64,000 nt of DNA from the NCBI RefSeq assembly GCF_002157225.2, contig NZ_CP020038.1, positions 1,325,001 through 1,389,000 on the forward strand, given 5' to 3'. Position 1 is the stretch's first letter; each line of letters opens with the position of its first letter. The DNA is from Agarilytica rhodophyticola. Its GTDB lineage: Bacteria > Pseudomonadota > Gammaproteobacteria > Pseudomonadales > Cellvibrionaceae. Positions 46,867 to 55,566 of this stretch are shown here, one piece after another. A program made the translations under genes and the position numbers. The notes beneath the pieces are model-generated. The model was not told where the DNA came from, searched no databases, and worked only from the letters and a program-made list of their open reading frames with translations.

Positions 46867-47616
46867 TTAAGCCAAGACTTTGAGCCAAGAAAGAGGCGCT
46901 ATACTAAGCACATAACGTATTGGTAGCCATGGCCAAGCGGGGACATAGCTATTTGCACCTTCTTTTTCGATAGCTTTTACTATGGCTTTGCAGCCTGTTT
47001 CTGTGTCCACCATAAATGGGACTTTTTTGACTTTTTCGTTAAGCTCACTGCGAATAAAACCAGGGTGAACAGTGGATACTTTTATAGGTGTTGCTAATAC
47101 ATCGATTCGCATACCCTCACTCATAGATGTCAATGCTGCCTTGGTGGCGGCATAAACATTAAGTGCCCTGCGTGCACCTCGAATTGCGCTGACAGAAGAT
47201 ATAGTAACCAAGTGACCTGCGTTTTGTTCGCGAAAAATTTCCATTGCAGCTTCACATTGAGCCAATGCAGATACAAAGTTTGTCACAGCTGTCTGTTTGT
47301 TGGCATAAAAATACCCTGTCCCTATGGAAGCGCCTTTGCCCATGCCTGCATTGACAATTATTCGATCCAGTGTTTTAAAATCTTCTTTAAATGCTTTAAA
47401 TACTTCGAATACTTGGTCTGAGTTATCAACATCTAAGGAGCGTATTTCCACTTTTATGTTGGGGTTGATATCGAGTAATTCCTTTTTTAATTCCTCTAAT
47501 CTTTCGAAACGCCGAGCACATAATGCGAGGTTGCGCCCCATTTTGGCGAATTCTATCGCCATACCCTTACCTAGACCTGAGCTTGCGCCTGTAATTAAGA
47601 TGTTTTGTCTACTCAT
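46867..47616 (-). CDS. Short-chain dehydrogenase/reductase (operon end)
   Basis: The 249-residue SDR has the cofactor motif T-G-A-S-S-G-L-G-K-G near residue 8, N-A-G-M near 90, Ser in T-I-S-S-V-S-A near 140 and Y-x-x-x-K as Y-A-A-T-K near 157. NAD(P)-dependent oxidation or reduction of a lipid or alcohol is expected. It is the last gene of a five-gene operon with acyl-CoA dehydrogenase, another SDR, an APH-like kinase and a histidine phosphatase. Confidence 0.9.
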   Translation of the reverse strand: MSRQNILITGASSGLGKGMAIEFAKMGRNLALCARRFERLEELKKELLDINPNIKVEIRSLDVDNSDQVFEVFKAFKEDFKTLDRIIVNAGMGKGASIGTGYFYANKQTAVTNFVSALAQCEAAMEIFREQNAGHLVTISSVSAIRGARRALNVYAATKAALTSMSEGMRIDVLATPIKVSTVHPGFIRSELNEKVKKVPFMVDTETGCKAIVKAIEKEGANSYVPAWPWLPIRYVLSIAPLSWLKVLA

Positions 47617-47633
47617 AATGGTCGTCTTTATTA

Positions 47634-48335
47634 TTATTTATAACTTATTAATGATTGGTGCTGGCCTTCAAAATGTGTATGTTCATTTAGTGAGGCAACA
47701 AATAGCCGACTGCCTGTTGTTACTAATTTTGTTACACCGCAGTTTAATAATGTCCAGTTTAGTTTCATAAAATGTTCAGGCGCCACGCCAAGCAGGTATT
47801 GGCTGATAACGGAAATAGCTCCTCCGGAAGTGAATACTGCTATTTTCTCGGCATTGGGATTTTTTTCTATAGTCTTTGCAAGCGCCTGCTTAATACGTTT
47901 TTGATAGACGGGCCAAGCTTCAGAGTATTCCCCATCGTACTCTCCGCTCATCCAGCGACTAATGGCATCATTGAATAGTTTTTCAAATGCATGCTTGGTA
48001 TCTGCCTGCTGGCTAACATAAGCTTGAATGCCGCTTACAGTAGCGAACTCGGGGTTTAATTGTGCGAGAATATTTTGATGATCGTATTCATTCCATCCTG
48101 AATTGCAATCCCATTCACCATCAGGCGTGTCTTGACCCATTGCCTCTAAACATTCGGCTGCTGTTTGTCTATGGCGAAACATACTGCCCAAGCATACCCG
48201 GTCGAAATGCCCCAAACGTTGTTGTAAGGATTCACCAAGGCGCCTTGACTGCTGCTTGCCAAGAGGTGAAAGCTGATCATAATTTTGTTGGCCAAAAGAC
48301 GCTTGGCCATGACGAATTAAATAGATACTGGTCAT
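47634..48335 (-). CDS. Histidine phosphatase family protein
   Basis: The 233-residue protein starts M-T-S-I-Y-L-I-R-H-G-Q-A, the R-H-G catalytic motif of phosphoglycerate-mutase-like phosphatases. The second catalytic His region shows as V-F-T-S-G-G-A-I near 170. It lies head-to-tail between the kinase gene (no gap) and an SDR (17-base gap). Given the neighbours it probably dephosphorylates a lipid-derived or kinase-produced metabolite. Confidence 0.88.
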   Translation of the reverse strand: MTSIYLIRHGQASFGQQNYDQLSPLGKQQSRRLGESLQQRLGHFDRVCLGSMFRHRQTAAECLEAMGQDTPDGEWDCNSGWNEYDHQNILAQLNPEFATVSGIQAYVSQQADTKHAFEKLFNDAISRWMSGEYDGEYSEAWPVYQKRIKQALAKTIEKNPNAEKIAVFTSGGAISVISQYLLGVAPEHFMKLNWTLLNCGVTKLVTTGSRLFVASLNEHTHFEGQHQSLISYK

Positions 48336-49427
48336 CTAGGCTACTCGTTTAATTGCTTTACGACAGCGCCACAAAAGATAATGGACAAAAAACCACATAT
48401 TTTTGAACGCGGGATTACGGGTCTGCTTATGATGGTAGCGGTAATAAATTTGTTGAGCAATTCCAGCCAAGCGAAATAACCCATAAACCTCGTAAAAAGT
48501 AAAATTATCAACATTAAACCCAGTTTTTTCCAAATAATACTGGATCACTTCTTGTCGGGTTAACATACCTTTGAGGTGTGTTGGTTGGCGACGTGTCGAT
48601 TGTGCTAGAAAATCGTCGTCAGCTTCCACCCAGTAGGCTAGGCTATTACCAAGATCCATCAAAGGGTCACCTAAAGTTGCTAACTCCCAGTCTAATACAC
48701 CAATGATTTTTGTCGGATCATTTTCATCAAGCACTAAGTTGTCAAAGCGAAAGTCATTATGGGTGATACAAATGTTTTCTTTGTCCGGCATATTGTGCGC
48801 TAACCAATTGCTGACAAACTTGCCGCTGGGTACATTCCATGTTTTGGCTTTTTGATAACGTGCTGTCCAGCCTTCTATTTGACGTTGAGTATAACCTGCA
48901 CCTTTGCCCAGGTGAGAAAGCCCGGCACTTTGGTAGTCCACTTTGTGTAAGTTGATTAAACTATCGATAGCGTTTAAACATAATTTTCGAACCTGGGCTT
49001 CATCAAGCGCAGTACTTCGAGGCATGTTTTTTCGGGGAATTAGGCCTGTGAGCTTTTCCATAACATAGAACTCAGCGCCGATGATACTTTCATCATCACT
49101 ATGGGCCAGCATTTCAGGTACATAATGGTACACCGGTTTCAGGGCTGCCTGCAGACGATACTCACGTCCCATATCGTGTGCACCCTTGGCCTTGGTGCCC
49201 TTTGGCGCGCGGCGCAAAATCAGCTCGGCCTTAGGATAGCTTAGACAGTAGGTCCAGTTGGAAGCTCCCCCAGAATATTGTGTCACCTCTGGCAGGCCAC
49301 TGAGGTTAGGAATTTTATCCTTTAGGCTTTCTTGTAACCAAGGGACGAGTTTAGATAAATCCAGTTCTTCTCCAGGCCTTACATCACTCGCTTTATCAAT
49401 GGCACCGTGGTTTGTCTGTTGACTCAT
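48336..49427 (-). CDS. APH-family phosphotransferase (ACAD10/11-like kinase domain)
   Basis: The 363-residue kinase has N-terminal S-G-G-A-S-N-W-T-Y and L-I-L-R-R-A-P near 55-70. The Asp of C-I-T-H-N-D-F-R-F-D-N-L lies near residue 218, and V-L-D-W-E-L-A-T-L-G-D-P near 242, both typical of aminoglycoside-phosphotransferase-like kinases. Together with an acyl-CoA dehydrogenase it resembles the two halves of the ACAD10/11 protein of animals, where the kinase phosphorylates a hydroxyacyl-CoA. It overlaps the SDR gene by four bases. A role in 4-hydroxy-acid or unusual fatty-acid breakdown is suggested, but the substrate is not proven. Confidence 0.9.
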   Translation of the reverse strand: MSQQTNHGAIDKASDVRPGEELDLSKLVPWLQESLKDKIPNLSGLPEVTQYSGGASNWTYCLSYPKAELILRRAPKGTKAKGAHDMGREYRLQAALKPVYHYVPEMLAHSDDESIIGAEFYVMEKLTGLIPRKNMPRSTALDEAQVRKLCLNAIDSLINLHKVDYQSAGLSHLGKGAGYTQRQIEGWTARYQKAKTWNVPSGKFVSNWLAHNMPDKENICITHNDFRFDNLVLDENDPTKIIGVLDWELATLGDPLMDLGNSLAYWVEADDDFLAQSTRRQPTHLKGMLTRQEVIQYYLEKTGFNVDNFTFYEVYGLFRLAGIAQQIYYRYHHKQTRNPAFKNMWFFVHYLLWRCRKAIKRVA

Positions 49428-50233
49428 TTAATATTTCCAAAATTCTTGGTTTTCTCTTTCATCATCTTTAGATAACGATTGAGGGGCAGCCAATTTTTCA
49501 AGCGAAAGGCCATGCGTCCTTCTTTATGCGTGACTATCATAAAGTTTTTAGCAGCGACGCCGCGATAAATAAGGTCGGCCACTTGATCTGCGTTGATTCC
49601 CGGTCGGTTTAGAAGCCGTCCTAAAGATTTATCTAGACCTGGTTGGGTGCTTCGTAAGGACTCTCCGAGGTTAGTTGCGAAGAAGGATGGACAAGCCACG
49701 CACACATGAATATTGTCACGAGCAAGTTCTAAGTGCATGGTTTCAGAAAAACTAATGGTAGCAGCTTTACTGGCGTTATAGCTTCCCATAAGTGGAGCGG
49801 GGGTTAAGCCTGCTTGAGAAGCAATGTTAAGAATAGTTCCTTGACTGCGTGCCTGCATAAGTGGGACTAAGGTTCGGCAAATGCGGATAGCGCCAAAGAG
49901 ATTGATGTTGAACACCCATTGCCACTGCTCTATATCTTCATAACCCAAACCGCCGCCAGTGGCGACGCCGGCGTTGTTTACCAGTATATCTATTTGACCA
50001 TCCCAATGGGCTTTCAGTGCCTCGGCTAAATCATCTATATCTTTTTGATTCGTAATATCGCAAGACTGATAAAAAGCCTCAGCACCTTTTTGTTTGGCCT
50101 GGTCAACGACTTCTTGTCCTCGTTCAAAATTAATATCCGCCACGCAAATCTTTACGTCCGGGCCGGCATAGCGCAAAGCTAAAGCTTTACCCAAACCAGA
50201 AGCGGCACCGGTAATAACAACGTTTTGACTCAT
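49424..50233 (-). CDS. Short-chain dehydrogenase/reductase (operon middle)
   Basis: The 269-residue SDR begins V-V-I-T-G-A-A-S-G-L-G-K-A with T-G-x-x-x-G-x-G, N-N-A-G-V-A near 88, Ser in N-I-A-S-Q-A and Y-N-A-S-K-A near 155. It is three bases from the acyl-CoA dehydrogenase gene. It probably oxidises a hydroxyacyl or alcohol intermediate in the same pathway. The C-terminus is basic. Confidence 0.92.
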   Translation of the reverse strand: MSQNVVITGAASGLGKALALRYAGPDVKICVADINFERGQEVVDQAKQKGAEAFYQSCDITNQKDIDDLAEALKAHWDGQIDILVNNAGVATGGGLGYEDIEQWQWVFNINLFGAIRICRTLVPLMQARSQGTILNIASQAGLTPAPLMGSYNASKAATISFSETMHLELARDNIHVCVACPSFFATNLGESLRSTQPGLDKSLGRLLNRPGINADQVADLIYRGVAAKNFMIVTHKEGRMAFRLKNWLPLNRYLKMMKEKTKNFGNIK

Positions 50234-50236
50234 GTC

Positions 50237-51460
50237 TTATCTCCTATATTTTGCTAACTCCAAACGGCTTACCATTTTCTTATGTACTTCATCGGGCCCA
50301 TCAGCCAAACGCAGAGCCCTGGCTCCAGAAGCAAAACGAGCCAGTGGTGTATCCTGACACATACCGGCGCCACCGTGAATTTGTATGGCCATATCAACTA
50401 CTTTTTGCAGCATATTCGGCACAGCAACTTTGATGGCAGAAATTTCGGTCATGGCGTGTTTGACGCCGACATTGTCGATTTTCCACGCCGCGTGCAAGGT
50501 GAGTAGTCGCGCCTGCTCAATAGCGATACGGGCATCGGCCATGCGCTCTGAGTTACCGCCTAATTTAAATAATGGTTGGCCAAATGCTTCTCGGTCTAGG
50601 GATCTTTGCATGGCAAGTTCTAAAGCTTTTTCGGCCATGCCTATGGCTCGCATGCAGTGGTGAATGCGTCCTGGGCCGAGCCTGCCTTGAGCGATTAGAA
50701 AGCCTTGGCCCAAGCCGACTAATAGATTTTCTTTGGGAACTCTAACATTGGTAAAATGCATTTCGCCGTGACCCACAGGAGCGTCGTAGTCGCCATAGGC
50801 ACTGAGCATTCGAACAATTTTGATTCCTGGAGTATCCAGCGGTACTAGTACCATACTGTGTTGGCTATGCTTGTCATTCTCAGGGTTGGATAAGCCCATA
50901 AAAATGGCCAACTTGGCATTAGGGTGCCCTAAGCCTGTTGTCCACCATTTCTTGCCGTTTAACACCAAATTATCGCCGTCAACTTCTATAGAGGCCTGCA
51001 TATTGGTAGCGTCTGACGAGGCGACGTCAGGTTCGGTCATGCCGAACACAGAGCGAATCTCTCCACTGAGCAGAGGTTGCAGCCAGCGTTCTTTTTGTTG
51101 TTCATTACCAAAATGGTAAAGCACTTCCATATTGCCTGTATCTGGGGCATTGCAATTAAAAATTTCTGAGGCAAACAGATAGCGTCCCATTTCTTCAGCT
51201 AAAGGCGCATATTCAACACAACTCAAACCTTGTGCTAGTTCTGCATCTGGGAGAAACAGGTTCCAAAGTCCGGCATCTTTGGCTTTCTGTTTAAGGGGCT
51301 CGATTAGAGGGTGAAGTTTCCATGTGCGCCAATCCCCGGTGGGATTGAGCTCTTCTGTTTCGTTGTATATTTTTTGTTCTACAGGTTTTATATGTTCATC
51401 TATAAACGCTTTCAAGCGACCTAGATAATCTTGCGTTTTTTCGCTATGGGTAAACTGCAT
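50237..51460 (-). CDS. Acyl-CoA dehydrogenase (operon head)
   Basis: The 407-residue protein starts at the ATG at 51460 behind AGGAG, seven bases upstream; a longer frame to 51502 would include this site, so it is not used. Landmarks are F-G-M-T-E-P-D-V-A-S-S-D-A-T near 145, W-W-T-T-G near 175, and R-M-A-D-A-R-I-A-I-E-Q-A-R and Q-I-H-G-G-A-G-M-C near the C-terminus. It oxidises an acyl-CoA using FAD. The operon (dehydrogenase, SDR, kinase, phosphatase, SDR) looks like a dedicated acyl-CoA degradation module. Confidence 0.94.
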   Translation of the reverse strand: MQFTHSEKTQDYLGRLKAFIDEHIKPVEQKIYNETEELNPTGDWRTWKLHPLIEPLKQKAKDAGLWNLFLPDAELAQGLSCVEYAPLAEEMGRYLFASEIFNCNAPDTGNMEVLYHFGNEQQKERWLQPLLSGEIRSVFGMTEPDVASSDATNMQASIEVDGDNLVLNGKKWWTTGLGHPNAKLAIFMGLSNPENDKHSQHSMVLVPLDTPGIKIVRMLSAYGDYDAPVGHGEMHFTNVRVPKENLLVGLGQGFLIAQGRLGPGRIHHCMRAIGMAEKALELAMQRSLDREAFGQPLFKLGGNSERMADARIAIEQARLLTLHAAWKIDNVGVKHAMTEISAIKVAVPNMLQKVVDMAIQIHGGAGMCQDTPLARFASGARALRLADGPDEVHKKMVSRLELAKYRR

Positions 51461-51596
51461 GTTAAGACTCCTGCGGTCTGTTTTTTCCGAACTCTCTGGC
51501 AAAACATGTGAGTGTTGAAATAACTTTTGCCTGTGCTCATTTTATATATTTATTTTTTTCGTCAGACTCTAAGCGCAATGGTTACCTTACTCCTGG

Positions 51597-51776
51597 CTAC
51601 TCAGTATGGCGATCTTGGCAACTTATTTTTATTTCCAGAATAACGATACTGACATTATCACAGCCCCTCAAGTCTGAACATTAAGAGCTAACAAGGGAAG
51701 CTAGCACATATTGCAGCTTTTGTTGATGGAATAAAGGAGCACAAAGTTTGTCTTTTAACGACAGATGGTTTGTTTT
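51597..51776 (-). pseudogene. Fragment of a PP2C-type protein phosphatase C-terminus
   Basis: On the minus strand one frame reads T-N-H-L-S-L (as in D-G-L-T-N-H-L of bacterial PP2C phosphatases), then Q-K-L-Q-Y-V-L-A-S-L-V-S-S, an in-frame stop, and R-G-C-D-N-V-S-I-V-I-L-E-I. This matches the family end (L-x-x-L-V ... G-G-x-D-N-x-T/S-V). Only the last third remains and the frame is broken by a stop, so it is a relic. The similarity is by eye. Confidence 0.5.
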
Positions 51777-51794
51777 GTCTTGTTCTCTACGGTT

Positions 51795-52070
51795 TTATTG
51801 TGATTTCTTGGTGCGAAATTCAGCGTTTGTATAACGCTCAACTATGGTTTCTAAGTGCACAGGCACAAACATAAAAATAGAATCTTTATAGCCACCTTCT
51901 CCACCTTCTATTAACCGCATCCGCGACGTTGGAGAATTTTATGAGAAGAATTTTAATCTTGTTGTAGCCGTCATAGGGAGCTGCATAATTTGCGTTAATA
52001 CGATAAGACCCTGGTGCTATTTCCATGTCATTTATAAATCTATTTTGCTTAATTAATGAACCAGCTTTTG
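51795..52070 (-). pseudogene. Frame-shifted fragment of an unknown protein
   Basis: Two overlapping minus-strand frames give protein-like text. The first is N-D-M-E-I-A-P-G-S-Y-R-I-N-A-N-Y-A-A-P-Y-D-G-Y-N, stopping near 51888. The second, from about 51945, gives E-G-G-E-G-G-Y-K-D-S-I-F-M-F-V-P-V-H-L-E-T-I-V-E-R-Y, stopping at 51795-51797. Together they look like the C-terminal part of one gene broken by a frameshift. I do not recognise the family. Confidence 0.4.
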
Positions 52071-52097
52071 TTCGTTAAGTATACTGTAGAGTCTATT

Positions 52098-52721
52098 ATG
52101 AAAGCGTATTTTGCTGCGGCGCTTGCGGCCGTATTCTTGCCTTTTTCTTTGAATCTTTCGGCGTATTTTGTTCATGATGCCCAAATCTAGTCCAACTACC
52201 AAAGTCCAGAACTTGCTTATGATGACTATGCCTATGATTTTCCTTGGATTTTTGATGAGGATTATGTCGTGATAGATACTCACGCTCATATCCTTCTGCC
52301 TGGTAATGAGCGTGGTTTGAATCCAAATGTAGCAGCTTCTCCATGTGAATTTCGGCGACAAATGCGTGCAGCAGGTGTTGGGAAAGCGGGAATTATGGCG
52401 GGTTATTGTTTCCATGAAATGATCTTATTTGCTGTGATGAGGCAGGGGCCTTTTTACAACAACAATGTTTACTTTGACTTATCTGCAACGGCTGAACTTT
52501 ATGTGGATTCTCCTCGGCAAGATGAATTGGTGTGGACAATGCAACATATAGGTATGGATCAATTCTTGTTCGCCTCTGATTTCCCTATTTTTAACCTTGC
52601 TGAAACCCGTTCTGTTATAGATAGATATCATTTCACTTACAAGGAACGAAGGAAACTATTGCGTGACAATGCTATAGCTATATTTGACTTGTCGTTAGCG
52701 CCTTTGAGTATCACTTGCTAA
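52098..52721 (+). pseudogene. Amidohydrolase-family gene with stop codon and internal deletion
   Basis: The frame from ATG 52098 encodes a signal peptide (MKAYFAAALAAVFLPFSLNL), reaches TAG at 52188-52190 (codon 31) and continues in frame with D-D-Y-A-Y-D-F, then V-I-D-T-H-A-H (metal motif) and N-P-N-V-A-A-S-P-C-E-F-R-R-Q. Soon after G-I-M-A-G-Y it jumps to a C-terminal part (F-H-E-M-I-L-F-A-V, N-N-V-Y-F-D-L-S-A-T-A, F-L-F-A-S-D-F-P). Intact amidohydrolase_2 proteins have roughly 130 more residues between these blocks, holding metal ligands. So there are two independent lesions: a nonsense codon and an in-frame internal deletion. A GTG at 52269 could give a 150-residue product, but it would lack the middle metal ligands. 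Confidence 0.8.
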
Positions 52722-52835
52722 CATCAAGTGCTAGCTAGGTAAGTAGGCTTTACGGCACTTTACCCCGTGAAGTCTTATTCTTTGCCGACCCTCTTAGGTT
52801 TCCTGTTAAGAAGGTTCTTTTTACCTCGCTAACTA

Positions 52836-52865
52836 TTGAAGCCTGTCTTAATATCCTGCTATAAT
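52836..52865 (+). promoter_or_regulatory. Promoter-like element upstream of rimP
   Basis: TTGAAG (52836-52841) and TATAAT (52860-52865) are spaced by 18 bases, followed by a GC-rich stretch. The distance to rimP is about 480 bases, giving a long leader. Confidence 0.6.
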
Positions 52866-53210
52866 CCGCGCCCTTCGTGGAGCGGGCTCCCTCAAAAGTG
52901 ACAGGCCTATTTTACGCACAAGCTTGTTCTGATAGTAGCGTTCTCGAAAGCCTATAACAGCGCATCGTATATACATATACTCGATATGAAAGTGAATATT
53001 TGAAGTATTTCTATACGTATGGATGCATTGGCAGAGAGTTCTCACTGCCTGTTCAAGTTATGATAGCCATGATGGAGGTATCGGTTTGCTGAAAAGCGGC
53101 CTTCTCTGTTAGGGGTTCTTTCTATATCAAACTTCATCAAATGTGTTATTTGGTATATCATATTTGGTAACTTAAGAATGCTGTGTTGTATTTTGTGTAT
53201 TCTCGCGGTG

Positions 53211-53235
53211 AAGGCCCCGGTTTTTGGGGCTTTTT
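53211..53235 (+). terminator. Terminator-like hairpin 1 in the rimP leader
   Basis: GCCCC (53214-53218) pairs with GGGGC (53226-53230), extended by A-T and G-T pairs, with loop GGTTTTT and a T run at 53231-53235. Confidence 0.8.
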
Positions 53236-53299
53236 AGCATCTATAAGGTGAGGATTTTGCAAATTAAGAAGCCAATAATGTAAATGTTATTGGATGGTA

Positions 53300-53322
53300 G
53301 ATGGGCTTTGTGCCCATTTTTT
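53300..53322 (+). terminator. Terminator-like hairpin 2 (attenuator) in the rimP leader
   Basis: ATGGGC (53301-53306) pairs with GCCCAT (53312-53317) around TTTGT, then six T. It ends 22 bases before the rimP start, so transcription into the operon must read through or be antiterminated. Confidence 0.8.
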
Positions 53323-53344
53323 GTTTCTGCTAGTTGAGATAAGA

Positions 53345-53800
53345 ATGGCTGGAATACAGGCTAAACTTGAAAAAATTGTAGAATCGGCGATAACCGCTCT
53401 AGGCTGCGAGCTTTGGGGGCTGGATTATTTTGTACAGGGAAAGAAAACACTGCTTAGGATCTATATTGATAAGCCTGGCGGTGTAGTGATAGAGGACTGT
53501 GAAGCCGTAAGTCGGCAAATAAGTAGTGTTTTAGACGTAGAAGATCCTATTGCTGCTGAGTATACCTTGGAAGTTTCGTCCCCTGGGATGGATAGGCGCT
53601 TGTATAAATTAACGCAATATGATGAGTTCATTGGTCAAAAGCTGACAGTTAAGTTGAGAATGGGATTCGAGGGGCGGAAGAATTTTACAGGTATTCTCAA
53701 AGGAATTGAGGAGGACGAGGTCGTGTTAGAAGTTGATAACGAAGAGTACCTCCTCCCATATGAATTGATAGATAAGGCGAACGTTGTTCCCACGTATTAG
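53345..53800 (+). CDS. rimP: Ribosome maturation factor RimP
   Basis: From the ATG at 53345 the protein has 151 residues (a longer frame from 53294 would translate the leader hairpin and is rejected). Landmarks are L-G-C-E-L-W-G-L-D-Y near 25, L-R-I-Y-I-D-K-P-G-G-V near 40, and E-V-S-S-P-G-M-D-R near 80. It helps 30S subunit assembly. It is first in the conserved order rimP-nusA-infB-rbfA-truB. nusA follows after 17 bases. Confidence 0.95.
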   Translation: MAGIQAKLEKIVESAITALGCELWGLDYFVQGKKTLLRIYIDKPGGVVIEDCEAVSRQISSVLDVEDPIAAEYTLEVSSPGMDRRLYKLTQYDEFIGQKLTVKLRMGFEGRKNFTGILKGIEEDEVVLEVDNEEYLLPYELIDKANVVPTY

Positions 53801-53817
53801 GAATTTAGAGGCAACCG

Positions 53818-55305
53818 ATGAAAAAAGAAATATTGCTGGTCGCAGATGCTGTATCCAACGAAAAAGGCGTAGACCAGGAAGTGATTTTTCAAGCTATCGA
53901 ATTGGCGTTAGCAACGGCGACAAAAAAGCGCTATGACGAGGATTCAGATATTCAAGTGACCATCGATAGGAAGTCTGGCGACTATGTTACCGTGCGACGC
54001 TGGACAGTTGTAGACGATGACACTCTTGCAGAACTGGGAACACAATTAACAACAGAAGAAGCTGCCGAAGTAAACAGCAGCTTAAAAGTTGGCGATGTCC
54101 ACGAAGAAGTGGTAGAGAATGTTGAGTTTGGTCGTATTGCTGCCCAGACGGCAAAACAAGTTATTGTACAAAAAGTTCGCGAAGCGGAACGTGCTCAAAT
54201 TGTAGAGCAGTATCAAGGACAGGTTGGCCAACTTATTTCTGGAACTGTTAAAAAAGTTACACGCGATAATATTATCGTTGATCTGGGCAATAACGCAGAG
54301 GGCTTATTGCCAAGAGAAGAGTTGGTGGGGCGCGAAGTATTCCGTATGAATGATCGTGTACGCTCACTATTAATGGCTGTGCGTCCTGAAATTCGTGGCC
54401 CGCAACTGTTTTTAAGTCGCGCCAGTGCCCAGATGCTCACTGAGCTATTTAAGATTGAAGTGCCAGAGATTGCGGAAGAAGTTATCACTCTGCGCGGGGC
54501 CGCGCGAGACCCAGGTTCACGCGCCAAGATAGCTGTTTCCACTAATGATGGACGTATGGATCCCGTAGGTGCCTGTGTTGGCATGCGAGGTTCTCGTGTG
54601 CAAGCTGTGTCCAATGAGTTGGGCAATGAGCGAATTGATATTGTGTTATGGGACGATAATCCAGCTCAATACGTTATTAATGCAATGGCTCCGGCTGAAA
54701 TTGAATCTATTGTTGTCGATGAAGAAACGGGTGCAATGGATCTGGCTGTAAGCGCAGACAACCTAGCACAGGCGATTGGTCGCGGTGGTCAGAATGTGCG
54801 TCTTGCATCTGAGCTCACCGGTTGGCAAATCAACGTGATGAATGTTGAAGATTGGAATAAAAAGCAGGAAGCTGAAGCTGGCAGTTCTATTGATATCTTT
54901 ATCGAGCATTTAGATGTTGATGAAGATGTGGCGGAAATCCTGGTTGAAGAAGGTTTCACCACTTTGGAAGAGGTGGCGTATGTGCCAATGGAAGAATTCC
55001 TCAATATAGAAGGTTTCGACGAGGATATTGCCACTGAACTACGTGATCGTGCAAAAGATGCGCTACTTACTCAAGCGCTTGCGTCAGAAGAGAAAACGGG
55101 CGACTCCGTACCGCAAGAAGATTTGCTTACCATGGAGGGAATGGATGAAAACCTCGCGAATATATTGGCATCTAGAGGTGTGGTATCAATGGAAGATCTG
55201 GCTGAGCAGTCAGTTGATGAGTTGATGGATATCGAAGGTATGGACGAAGATAGAGCGGGCGCATTGATATTGAAAGCCCGTGAACCTTGGTTTGCTGACG
55301 AGTAA
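53818..55305 (+). CDS. nusA: Transcription termination/antitermination factor NusA
   Basis: The 495-residue protein has the N-terminal RNAP-binding domain, an S1 domain (about 132-200: [16 protein letters not shown]), two KH domains (about 230-345: [11 protein letters not shown] and [10 protein letters not shown]), and two C-terminal acidic repeats (about 365-495: helix-hairpin modules with I-E-G-F-D-E-D and I-E-G-M-D-E-D). Length is that of proteobacterial NusA with both acidic repeats. It modulates pausing and termination. Confidence 0.97.
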   Translation: MKKEILLVADAVSNEKGVDQEVIFQAIELALATATKKRYDEDSDIQVTIDRKSGDYVTVRRWTVVDDDTLAELGTQLTTEEAAEVNSSLKVGDVHEEVVENVEFGRIAAQTAKQVIVQKVREAERAQIVEQYQGQVGQLISGTVKKVTRDNIIVDLGNNAEGLLPREELVGREVFRMNDRVRSLLMAVRPEIRGPQLFLSRASAQMLTELFKIEVPEIAEEVITLRGAARDPGSRAKIAVSTNDGRMDPVGACVGMRGSRVQAVSNELGNERIDIVLWDDNPAQYVINAMAPAEIESIVVDEETGAMDLAVSADNLAQAIGRGGQNVRLASELTGWQINVMNVEDWNKKQEAEAGSSIDIFIEHLDVDEDVAEILVEEGFTTLEEVAYVPMEEFLNIEGFDEDIATELRDRAKDALLTQALASEEKTGDSVPQEDLLTMEGMDENLANILASRGVVSMEDLAEQSVDELMDIEGMDEDRAGALILKAREPWFADE

Positions 55306-55566
55306 ATAAAAAATTAAATGTGACCGTTTAGGCGTCACTTGGTGGATCTGATCTTGCTGTTACGCCTGTAGGCTAATAGTTGTGATAAAAGGATGTGTCA
55401 GCACAAGTTAAAGGCTTGTGTGGCTACTTATTAATGTTCGCTAAATCAACAAACTAAGCGAGCATTGAATAGGTTTAGCTGTTGTATAGCGTTCAGGAGA
55501 ACTATTTGGGTCTTCAGGTTAAGTTAATAGTAAACAGATATATTTGTATTGGGAATCTAGATTAAT

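Larger units (their letters stand above)
51461..52097. other. Spacer with gene debris upstream of the acyl-CoA dehydrogenase
   Basis: About 640 bases. It includes two probable minus-strand gene fragments (51597-51776 and 51795-52070) listed separately. The promoter of the acyl-CoA dehydrogenase operon should lie in its left part. Confidence 0.5.
52722..53344. other. Leader region of the rimP-nusA-infB operon
   Basis: About 620 bases with no protein gene. It holds a promoter (52836-52865) and two terminator-like hairpins (53213-53235 and 53300-53322). In E. coli an initiator tRNA (metY) precedes rimP; none is present here. Confidence 0.6.

Noticed and set aside
52053-52415. Minus-strand frames over the amidohydrolase remnant
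   Set aside because: They are His/Lys-rich shadows of the plus-strand frame; the plus strand carries recognisable protein blocks.
54213-54626. Minus-strand frame inside nusA
   Set aside because: It is a shadow of the KH-domain coding region with no start signal.
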